Positions 1 to 6,362 of a DNA stretch of 12,146 bases are shown piece after piece (position 1 is the first letter of the stretch; every line of letters starts with the position of its first letter). The stretch lies in the NCBI GenBank assembly GCA_016930735.1, contig JAFGGF010000194.1:1-12146 (forward strand), in the 5' to 3' direction. Position numbers and translations under genes: made by a program. The notes beneath the pieces are model-generated. The model had not been told where the DNA came from. It worked only from the letters and a program-made list of their open reading frames with translations, and did not search any database. This stretch comes from Prolixibacteraceae bacterium (lineage in GTDB: Bacteria > Bacteroidota > Bacteroidia > Bacteroidales > Prolixibacteraceae).

Positions 1-1793
1 ATGAAGTGTTTAAGCTGGGTGCCGGATTAATGTCGCTGGGGCTTAAAAAAGGCGACCGCGTTGGTTTGGTTGCCGAAGGGCGGAATGCCTGGATCATCAG
101 TGAACTGGCGATACTTTATGCCGGAGCAATTAATGTCCCTTTGTCGGTAAAACTCGAAGCCAAATCGGAATTAAAATTCAGGTTGCAGCATTCAGGAGCA
201 AAAATGGTAGTTGTTTCAGCCGGGCAGGCTTATAAAATAGAACAAATCAGGGACAAGCTTCCCGACCTTGAGAAAGTTATTTATATGGATGGAAAGGAAA
301 ATCCGGGAGAAAATGACCTCGATTATTCTGACATCCTGAAACTGGGTGAAAAAGTTTTGGCAAAGGATTCTTCCGATTTTGAAATCACCTGGAATAGTAT
401 TAAACCTAACGACCTTGCTAATATTTCATATACATCAGGTACAACAGCCGATCCGAAAGGGATTATGCTTTCGCACCTGAATTATGCAGCCAATGTAATC
501 CAGTCGAACACTTTGATGGAAATAACCCCGGAATGGAAAACCTTGGCTATCCTGCCCTGGGACCATGCTTTTGCACACACAGCATGTTTATACTGTCTGA
601 TGTACAACGGTGCAAGTGTAGCTTCGCTCGAAACCGGGAAAACTCCCACCGAAACAATCAGAAATATCCCGAAAAATATAAAGGAAATAAAACCCTATGT
701 ACTGATGAGTGTTCCGGCACTTGCAAAAAATTTCAGGAAGGGGATTGAAACCAATATCAGGGCAAAGGGGAAAACGGCAGAAAAACTTTTTAATCATGCT
801 TTAAAAGTTGCATATAAATACAACGGGCACGGTTATGACCGGGGAAAAGGATTCCGTTTTATTTACAAACCATTGCTGGCTCTTTACGATAAGATTTTGT
901 TCTCTAAAATAAGGGAAGGTTTTGGTGGAAATCTGCAGTTTTTTATTGGAGGCGGCGCATTGCTCGATATCGAATTACAACGTTTCTTTTATGCTGTTGG
1001 GATGCCTATGTGCCAGGGGTACGGACTTTCAGAAGCAGCTCCGGTAATTTCATCCAATGCTTTACATGCCATAAAATTTGGTTCGTCAGGGAAACTTGTA
1101 AAATACCTCGACCTGAAAATCCTGGATGAGGATGGAAATGAAATGCCTGTTGGAAAAAAAGGCGAAATCGTTGTAAAGGGTGATAATGTAATGCTGGGCT
1201 ACTGGAACAACCCGAAAGCTACTGAAGAAACCATCCGTGACGGCTGGCTGCACACTGGCGACATGGGTTATATGGATAAAGACGATTTCCTTTATGTCCT
1301 GGGCCGGTTTAAAAGCCTGCTGATCGGAAATGACGGAGAAAAATTCAGTCCCGAAGGAATTGAAGAAGCCATTGTTGACCAGTCGAAATTTATCGACCAG
1401 GTAATGCTTTACAATAACCAGAATGCTTATACTGCAGGATTTGTAGTACCCAACATTGCAGCTATCAAACGGGAACTGGTAAACAAGGCCATTCACCCCG
1501 AAACCAATGAAGGCGACCTGGAATCGTTGAGAATTATTCAGCGCGAAATAAACGAGTACCGGATTGGGGGCAAATATGAAAACATGTTCCCGGAACGGTG
1601 GCTGCCAACAACAATTGCCGTTTTACCGGAAGCTTTCACTGAGGAAAATGGCCTGGTTAATTCAACCATGAAAATTGTCCGTGATAAAATAACCGCTTAT
1701 TTTGCCGATGAACTGGAATTCCTGTTTTCACCTGCTGCAAAAAATATTGAAAACAAACGGAATCTGGATGCCATTAAAAAATGGAATGCTTAA
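1..1793 (+). CDS. Long-chain acyl-CoA synthetase (AMP-forming), 5' end cut by window edge
   Basis: This enzyme would activate a fatty acid to its acyl-adenylate and then to acyl-CoA, at the cytoplasmic face. The frame is open to the left edge: the codon before the GTG at 6 is GAA, so that GTG is an internal valine and the true start lies outside the window. Roughly 40-50 N-terminal residues seem to be missing compared with FadD15-like synthetases of about 600-640 residues. Numbering from position 6, the ANL-superfamily signatures are the P-loop YTSGTTADPKG (142-152), GYGLSEAAP (338-346), GWLHTGD (413-419) with the adenylate-binding Asp, the hinge Arg in LGRFKS (R434), and the C-terminal catalytic Lys in STMKIVR (K556). 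All key residues are intact. The next gene starts 21 bases downstream on the same strand with no visible terminator, so co-transcription is likely. Chain-length preference cannot be read from sequence. The family call is secure. Confidence 0.93.
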   Translation, partial: EVFKLGAGLMSLGLKKGDRVGLVAEGRNAWIISELAILYAGAINVPLSVKLEAKSELKFRLQHSGAKMVVVSAGQAYKIEQIRDKLPDLEKVIYMDGKENPGENDLDYSDILKLGEKVLAKDSSDFEITWNSIKPNDLANISYTSGTTADPKGIMLSHLNYAANVIQSNTLMEITPEWKTLAILPWDHAFAHTACLYCLMYNGASVASLETGKTPTETIRNIPKNIKEIKPYVLMSVPALAKNFRKGIETNIRAKGKTAEKLFNHALKVAYKYNGHGYDRGKGFRFIYKPLLALYDKILFSKIREGFGGNLQFFIGGGALLDIELQRFFYAVGMPMCQGYGLSEAAPVISSNALHAIKFGSSGKLVKYLDLKILDEDGNEMPVGKKGEIVVKGDNVMLGYWNNPKATEETIRDGWLHTGDMGYMDKDDFLYVLGRFKSLLIGNDGEKFSPEGIEEAIVDQSKFIDQVMLYNNQNAYTAGFVVPNIAAIKRELVNKAIHPETNEGDLESLRIIQREINEYRIGGKYENMFPERWLPTTIAVLPEAFTEENGLVNSTMKIVRDKITAYFADELEFLFSPAAKNIENKRNLDAIKKWNA

Positions 1794-1814
1794 ATTTGTC
1801 GTTTTAAAATTACT

Positions 1815-2816
1815 ATGATCATAGAAACGCATTCTTACCCCCGGGCAGCAGTTATAGGGAATCCGTCAGATGGATTTTTCGGGAAAACAATTGCTTTTGT
1901 TTTTTCAAACTTTATTGCACGTGTACAGTTATATGAAACCCCGGAACTGGAAATTAAACCTCAACGGCTTGACATCACGCATTTTAACAGCATCGAAGAA
2001 TTGGTTGATGATATTAACTTTGCCGGATATTACGGAGGGATGAGGTTACTTAAGGCCACTATTAAAATATTCTTTGAATATTGCCTCCTGAATAATATCA
2101 AACTCCCGAAAAAGAATTTTACCATACGCTACGATTCCAACATCCCGCTTCGACTTGGGCTTGCCGGATCGAGCGCCATTATAACTGCAGGCATGAAAGC
2201 CCTGAAAGAATTTTACGAAGTTGATATCCCGGCTCCTGTTCTGGCAAACCTGGTTTTATCGGTTGAAACAGTCGAACTGGGTATTTCAGCCGGATTGCAG
2301 GACCGTGTGGCCCAGGCATTCGAAACTCCTGTTTTTATGGATTTCGATAAAGACATTATGGATGCCCAGGGTTACGGGAATTACAAAATTATCGATCCCA
2401 AAAAGTTCCCCCCGCTTTATATAGCCTACCGGAAAAATTTATCTGAAGGGACTGAAGTCGTGCATAACAACTTACGTGCACGTTTTGAGATTGGCGACCC
2501 GAAAGTATTACAGGCTGTGCTTCGCTGGGGGCAACTGACTGTGGAATTTTGCGAGGCCATGGAAAAAGGCAACTACCAAACCATGCACGACCTGATGGAT
2601 GAGAATTTTAACCTCAGGAATAAAACCGTACGTATTTCAAAAGGTAACCTTGAAATGGTTGAACTGGCACGTTCGGTTGGAGCCAGCGCCAAATTCACAG
2701 GGTCTGGGGGTGCAATCATCGGGACTTATGACAATGAAAAAACCTACCAGAAATTAAAAGCCCTGATGGTCAGAAATAATATAGATGTGATCAAACCCAA
2801 TATCGTAACTCAGTAA
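1815..2816 (+). CDS. GHMP-family sugar kinase resembling plant glucuronokinase
   Basis: This is probably an anomeric sugar kinase making a sugar-1-phosphate from a free sugar and ATP, with D-glucuronate the likeliest substrate. The 333 residues carry the three GHMP motifs: GNPSDGFFGKTI (15-26), the ATP-binding PLRLGLAGSSAI (111-122) and the C-terminal AKFTGSGGAI (292-301). The segment AGLQDRVAQ (159-167) has the candidate catalytic Asp (D163). From memory, Arabidopsis glucuronokinase shares the GNPSD..FG.TI block, YYGG.RLL (72-79), YD.NIP (106-111), GLQDRVAQ, MDF, PPL and an E-M-V-E-x-A-R-x-V-G-A stretch in the same order. This is closer than galactokinase, homoserine kinase or mevalonate kinase. 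The ATG at 1815 is the first in frame after the upstream stop, and MIIETHSYPRAAVIG is a natural N-terminus. The stop TAA overlaps the ATG of the following GalU gene by one base, implying translational coupling and a joint pathway. The substrate is inferred; another uronate or a neutral sugar remains possible. Confidence 0.85.
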   Translation: MIIETHSYPRAAVIGNPSDGFFGKTIAFVFSNFIARVQLYETPELEIKPQRLDITHFNSIEELVDDINFAGYYGGMRLLKATIKIFFEYCLLNNIKLPKKNFTIRYDSNIPLRLGLAGSSAIITAGMKALKEFYEVDIPAPVLANLVLSVETVELGISAGLQDRVAQAFETPVFMDFDKDIMDAQGYGNYKIIDPKKFPPLYIAYRKNLSEGTEVVHNNLRARFEIGDPKVLQAVLRWGQLTVEFCEAMEKGNYQTMHDLMDENFNLRNKTVRISKGNLEMVELARSVGASAKFTGSGGAIIGTYDNEKTYQKLKALMVRNNIDVIKPNIVTQ

Positions 2817-3691
2817 TGATAAAAAAAGCAGTTATCCCGGCAGCCGGCTACGGAACACGTTTTCTTCCTGCCACAAAATCGCAACCCAAAGAAATGATCC
2901 CGATCGTTGACACACCTGTCATTCAGTATGTTGTGGAAGAGGCAGTGGAATCGGGGATTACTGACATTCTGATGATCATTGGAAAAGGGAAACGGGCTAT
3001 TGAGGAGCACTTCGACAGGAATGCAATTCTGGAAGAAACCCTGACCGAAAAAGAAAACCATGAGATGCTGGAAAAAATCAAAAAAATTTCCAGGATGGCC
3101 AACATCCATTTTATCTGGCAGAAAGAAATGCACGGATTAGGTGATGCCATAAAATATGCACGCTACCATGTTAACAATGAACCATTTGCCATTTTACTGG
3201 GCGACACGCTGGTTGATGGCGGCGATGTTCCGGTGACAAAACAACTGATCGATGTTTATGATAGGTACCATGCCCCTGTTGTGGCTCTTGAAGAAGTGAA
3301 ACCGGAACTGGTCAGCCGTTACGGGGTAATTGACGGGAGCCCTGTTGCTGAAAACATCCTGAAAGCCAGTAACTGGGTTGAAAAACCTTCTGTAAATGAG
3401 GCTCCATCGAACCTGGCTGTGGCGAGCCGGTACATTTTTACACCTGAAATTTTTACATACCTCGATAAAATCGGTACCGGTATCAATAACGAAATCCAGC
3501 TAACCGATGCCATGAAGGAAATGGTTAAGGAACATCCCATGTACGGACTCAAATTCACCGGCAAAAGGTATGATATCGGAAATAAACTGGGCTTTTTAAA
3601 AACCAACCTGATCTACGCTTTAAAAGACCCGGAAATAAACGAATCGGTAAAAGAATGGTTGAAAGATTTTGTAAATGAAATAAATAATTAA
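2816..3691 (+). CDS. galU: GalU-type UTP--sugar-1-phosphate uridylyltransferase
   Basis: A cytoplasmic nucleotidyltransferase that joins UTP and a sugar-1-phosphate, classically glucose-1-phosphate to UDP-glucose. The 291 residues match the normal GalU length. Visible signatures are the nucleotide-binding AAGYGTRFLPATK (9-21), PKEMIPIVD (24-32), the base/sugar-binding GLGDA (107-111), the metal-site GDT (129-131), VEKP (188-191), EIQLTDA (226-232) and KRYDIGNKLGF (250-260). The common GalU versions of two of these are GLGHA/GLGHS and GDD or PDV; the differences could be neutral or could reflect a different sugar. The gene starts inside the stop codon of the glucuronokinase-like gene (TAATG), so the natural reading is that it takes the 1-phosphate made by that kinase. 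Being a housekeeping UDP-glucose enzyme is the main alternative. A terminator-like hairpin begins at its stop codon. Confidence 0.92.
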   Translation: MIKKAVIPAAGYGTRFLPATKSQPKEMIPIVDTPVIQYVVEEAVESGITDILMIIGKGKRAIEEHFDRNAILEETLTEKENHEMLEKIKKISRMANIHFIWQKEMHGLGDAIKYARYHVNNEPFAILLGDTLVDGGDVPVTKQLIDVYDRYHAPVVALEEVKPELVSRYGVIDGSPVAENILKASNWVEKPSVNEAPSNLAVASRYIFTPEIFTYLDKIGTGINNEIQLTDAMKEMVKEHPMYGLKFTGKRYDIGNKLGFLKTNLIYALKDPEINESVKEWLKDFVNEINN

Positions 3692-3729
3692 CATCCGGAA
3701 AAGATGTTACTTTTTTCAGAGATAACATC
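3689..3729. terminator. Convergent intergenic terminator with three alternating TAACATC/GATGTTA arms
   Basis: TAACATC (3689-3695) pairs perfectly with GATGTTA (3703-3709) around a 7-base loop, and on the plus strand is followed by C and six Ts (3711-3716), a weak intrinsic-terminator pattern for galU. A second TAACATC copy (3723-3729) could pair with the same central arm instead, so two hairpins are mutually exclusive. On the minus strand the TAACATC/GATGTTA hairpin is followed by an AT-rich tail, so it could also stop read-through from the phosphatase gene. The 7-bp stems are AT-rich and marginal in stability. Confidence 0.55.
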
Positions 3730-3736
3730 ATTTGAT

Positions 3737-4198
3737 TTATAAAAAAGGTTTAATCAAATCCTTATCCAGGCCATTTTTAACAAATACACTCTCAACACCC
3801 AGCCTGCCAACTTCTTCAATATTCCTGTATTCATCGTCAAAAAATACCATTTCGCTGTAGTTCAGTTTAAAATGCTCCTGTATTTTCCTGAAATGCCTGA
3901 CCTTGGAATCCGGGTAAATTTCTTTCCTGTCAAAAAAATGGTCGATTTGAAAAAGTTTTAATAAATCATTAGCCCAGCCTGGTTCAAAAGTCCGGGAGGC
4001 AACAGCCATATATTTGCCAGATTTTTTTAGTAAAGTAAGAATTCTACGGACATCGGGATATAACCTGAGGCATCTGCCTGAAGAATCATAAACATCTTCT
4101 TTTTCCTTAAAATAAGGAGGATTGGTGGCATCGCACCAGGTACCACCAGCATCCCAGATAGTAAAATCCAAATCAAAAACAAAAAGCTTCTTTTGCAT
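3737..4198 (-). CDS. HAD-superfamily magnesium-dependent phosphatase-1 (MDP-1) type phosphatase
   Basis: A small soluble Mg-dependent phosphatase of 153 residues, without a cap domain. HAD motif I is FDLDFT (8-13), with nucleophile D9 and acid/base D11. Motif II is the Ser of ASRT (67-70). The conserved Lys of the SKVRHF stretch (K99) and motif IV FFDDEYRN (119-126, metal-binding Asp pair) follow. From memory, the order and spacing, including LYPDV (46-50), REIYP-like EIYPDSK (93-99) and VGRLGVES (130-137), match mammalian MDP-1 closely and cover its whole length. Eukaryotic MDP-1 acts on phosphotyrosine in vitro and on protein fructosamine-6-phosphate; which activity applies here is unknown. 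The ATG at 4196-4198 is immediately before the conserved KKLFVFDLD. It stands alone on the minus strand, convergent to galU and divergent from the small membrane protein at 4368, so it is probably monocistronic. The family call is strong; the physiological substrate is open. Confidence 0.85.
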   Translation of the reverse strand: MQKKLFVFDLDFTIWDAGGTWCDATNPPYFKEKEDVYDSSGRCLRLYPDVRRILTLLKKSGKYMAVASRTFEPGWANDLLKLFQIDHFFDRKEIYPDSKVRHFRKIQEHFKLNYSEMVFFDDEYRNIEEVGRLGVESVFVKNGLDKDLIKPFL

Positions 4199-4302
4199 TT
4201 TAACAAAATAAACAGATTAATTAAAAACTTCTTTTTTATACAGGATCTGAAATCAAAAATGTTAATTATAAATTAGTTTTTCAACAATCAGGTAGTGAAA
4301 AC

Positions 4303-4317
4303 TCAGGAAAATCCTGA
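4303..4317. repeat. Perfect 6-bp dyad TCAGGA-AAA-TCCTGA in the divergent intergenic region
   Basis: TCAGGA (4303-4308) and TCCTGA (4312-4317) form a perfect inverted repeat with a 3-base spacer. An overlapping alternative pairs ATCAGG (4287-4292) with CCTGAT (4313-4318). It lies 24 bases upstream of the candidate promoter box of the gene at 4368, in the 169-base gap between divergent genes. It could be an operator, a small hairpin or chance; no regulator is encoded nearby. Confidence 0.3.
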
Positions 4318-4340
4318 TAATAAGTTCCATCTGTAATCTA

Positions 4341-4348
4341 TAAATTTG
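4341..4348 (+). promoter_or_regulatory. Candidate Bacteroidota -7 promoter box TAAATTTG
   Basis: TAAATTTG fits the Bacteroidota sigma-ABfr consensus TAnnTTTG and lies 19 bases before the ATG at 4368, implying a very short 5' leader. No convincing -33 TTG/TTTG is visible at the expected distance upstream, so this is a tentative call resting on the -7 match and its position. Confidence 0.35.
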
Positions 4349-4367
4349 TATATAAATTCGTTGAGTC

Positions 4368-4874
4368 ATGAAAAAACTTATAATTCTGTTTTTTTGCATT
4401 TCATCGCTTTATGCTTCCGGGAAAATTGGCTTTGGTGCCGGATTTGATATTTCGCCCAATGCTGCCCGCATCAGTTTGCGTAACTGGATCAGTAAAACAA
4501 GTGGATTTGAACTGGGTTTTGGCCCTACCGCATATATGGAAGATTTTATATTCAATGATATGAGCATCCAGGGGAAATATATGTATGGCTTCAGGTACGA
4601 TGGGTATTTAAGGACATATGCAGGCGCCATTGCCAGATATACTTTAGTAAAAGACCCTCGTTTTCATAAAAATCTTCCGTCGGGAGGCATATTTGCAGGA
4701 AACGAATGGTACCTCGGAAAATATAAAAATCAGGGGATTGCCATTGAAGGTGGTGTAATGTACGGACGGATTTCCCGTACCCAATATATTCAGGATCCTA
4801 ATGTGGAAATTTCAAGATACTACAAGGAATTCCCTCTATACCTGACATTTAGCTACAAATTTTACTTCAGGTAA
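4368..4874 (+). CDS. Small secreted, outer-membrane beta-barrel-like protein of unknown function
   Basis: I do not recognise this 168-residue family. It begins with a clear signal peptide: KK at 3-4, hydrophobic ILFFCISSLYA, and a probable signal peptidase I cut after A17. The Cys in that stretch is not in a lipobox. The remainder is rich in Gly, Tyr and Phe with alternating patterns typical of transmembrane beta-strands, for example KIGFGAGFDIS, FELGFGPTAYM, YGFRYDGYLRTYAG and GIAIEGGVMYGR. It ends in PLYLTFSYKFYFR, an aromatic-rich last strand like those of outer-membrane barrels. The size would suit about eight strands. The ATG is preceded by a candidate promoter box and the gene is alone on the plus strand. 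Its stop codon directly abuts the stop of the convergent TolC gene with no spacer. It could be an independent small porin-like protein or assist the neighbouring export system; there is no direct evidence for either. Confidence 0.75.
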   Translation: MKKLIILFFCISSLYASGKIGFGAGFDISPNAARISLRNWISKTSGFELGFGPTAYMEDFIFNDMSIQGKYMYGFRYDGYLRTYAGAIARYTLVKDPRFHKNLPSGGIFAGNEWYLGKYKNQGIAIEGGVMYGRISRTQYIQDPNVEISRYYKEFPLYLTFSYKFYFR

Positions 4875-6362
4875 TTACGGATTAACCAGTAAAGGATTTG
4901 AGTGACTTATTTTTTGACCCAGTTCAAAATCATACAAAGTCAGTATCCGGAGATTGTAGTAGGCTACCCAGTATGTTCTCAATGAATTAATATAATCTCT
5001 TTTAGCCCGTTCCCGTTCTGATAAGGCAATATTCATATCGGTAATACTGATCTCCCCGTTTTGAAATCTTTTTAAAGCAATAGTATAACCGTTTTCTGCA
5101 ACTTTATCAGCTTCTTTTGCTGTTTCCAGTTGATCTTTTAAAAGGCCAAACTGTTCAACCTGGACAATTACGCTTCGCTCAAAATCCGTACGGTCTTTTT
5201 CAACATTGTATATAGTCAGGTCGCGTTGCGATTCTGCAAGTTTTACAGCCGAAGCCGAACGTCCCCAGTCTAAAACAGGGATGCTGAGTGAAAGATTCAG
5301 GGTCCGTTGTTTTTCTGGCTGTTCGTAAACTCCCCCTAATTCGTCTGCACTGTTCGACAGCCCGTAACTTCCGTTTAATGTAGCACTTAACCCAGTATTG
5401 CTTTTTGCCTGTACCAACGAACGGTCGGCTTCAATAAGCCTGCGTTCAAACTGTGCACTTTCCTTCCGGTTGGCTTTTGCTTCAGCCAGGGCTTTTTCAG
5501 GATCAATTTCAAATAAATAAATACCTGTTGGGATGGTAAGTTCAATTTCCTCGTCCTGCCTCAACCCGATGTAAGACTTTAATTCAAAATCGGCATTTTT
5601 TAATTCCATACTTGCTTCATTCAATGCTTTTTGTGCATTTAATACAGCAAGCCTGATCCGTGCAAAATCATTTTCTGAAATTTTACCCAGCCTCTTTTTT
5701 GTTTCAGCAATTTCCAGGTTAGCAGTACTGTTTTTCAGGTTGTTTTCGGCAAGATTGTAATTGGTTTGTACCCTGAGGTATGTAAAAAACCTGTAGGTTG
5801 CATTTAATGAAATCTCCTCGGTCGATTCAATATAATCCTTCTGAGCTTCATCGTAAACCAATGGTTCGATTTTTCGCGACCATTTCAGCCAGTTAACTGC
5901 AAAAATCGGTTGATGAAATCCGATGGAGAACGGGCTTCCTGAATAACTCACTGCATCTTTATTAAAATCCTGGAATCGATACAACGAAGTGGAAGCATAT
6001 ATATAGGTTCCGGTTTGTGGAATTGATTGATTCAAAGATAACCTTGCAGAAGTTGAAAGGTTTGTAACCTGTTTAAATTCAACACTTCCGTCAGGCTGGG
6101 TTACTGCCTGTGTCGATTTATCATAATCAGGCAGTTCACCCGATAAAACAAGTTGGGGGCGGTTGCTTGTTTTAAAATTTTTCCAACGCCAGTAATAATT
6201 AACATTCCGGTTATGCTGGTATTTCATAGCCGAAGATTTTTCAATAGCCAGGTTAACTACATCGTTCAGGCTCAAATAGTATTTTAATGTATCCTGCGAA
6301 TAAATATTACTGAATATAATCAGGCCCGAAATAATTAAAAAAACTTTTCCTGCAGATTTCAT
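4875..6362 (-). CDS. TolC-family outer-membrane efflux channel
   Basis: The outer-membrane component of a tripartite export system, forming a trimeric beta-barrel with a periplasmic alpha-helical tunnel. The 495 residues start with a signal peptide (basic start MKSAGK, hydrophobic VFLIISGLIIF, likely cut near YSQ, residues 21-23). Next comes the typical opening LSLNDVVNLAIEKSSAM (30-46), like the usual L-t-L-x-e-A-i-x-l-A-l motif. Two long helical repeat units of the OEP type follow, with Ala/Glu/Lys/Gln-rich stretches, and a late motif LNLSLSIPVLDWGRSAS matching the TolC pattern of a strand ending in an aromatic-Asp-x-Gly turn. The C-terminal helix is typical (ALSERERAKRDYINSLRTYW). Length is normal. 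Its ATG follows the adaptor stop codon with no intervening base, so the two are almost certainly translated together. The 3' end abuts the convergent small-protein gene. No inner-membrane pump is encoded alongside, so substrate and energy source are unknown. Confidence 0.9.
   Translation of the reverse strand: MKSAGKVFLIISGLIIFSNIYSQDTLKYYLSLNDVVNLAIEKSSAMKYQHNRNVNYYWRWKNFKTSNRPQLVLSGELPDYDKSTQAVTQPDGSVEFKQVTNLSTSARLSLNQSIPQTGTYIYASTSLYRFQDFNKDAVSYSGSPFSIGFHQPIFAVNWLKWSRKIEPLVYDEAQKDYIESTEEISLNATYRFFTYLRVQTNYNLAENNLKNSTANLEIAETKKRLGKISENDFARIRLAVLNAQKALNEASMELKNADFELKSYIGLRQDEEIELTIPTGIYLFEIDPEKALAEAKANRKESAQFERRLIEADRSLVQAKSNTGLSATLNGSYGLSNSADELGGVYEQPEKQRTLNLSLSIPVLDWGRSASAVKLAESQRDLTIYNVEKDRTDFERSVIVQVEQFGLLKDQLETAKEADKVAENGYTIALKRFQNGEISITDMNIALSERERAKRDYINSLRTYWVAYYNLRILTLYDFELGQKISHSNPLLVNP

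Noticed and set aside
6..8. GTG at 6 as the start of the acyl-CoA synthetase
   Set aside because: The frame is open upstream to the window edge and the protein begins inside a conserved region, so the GTG is an internal valine and the gene is truncated by the window.
1086..1496. 136-codon minus-strand frame inside the acyl-CoA synthetase
   Set aside because: The sense strand encodes conserved catalytic motifs throughout this interval; the antisense product shows no motif or plausible start context.
4199..4207. TTATTTTG on the minus strand as a promoter for the phosphatase gene
   Set aside because: It deviates from TAnnTTTG at the second base and lies only a few bases before the ATG, leaving no room for a leader.
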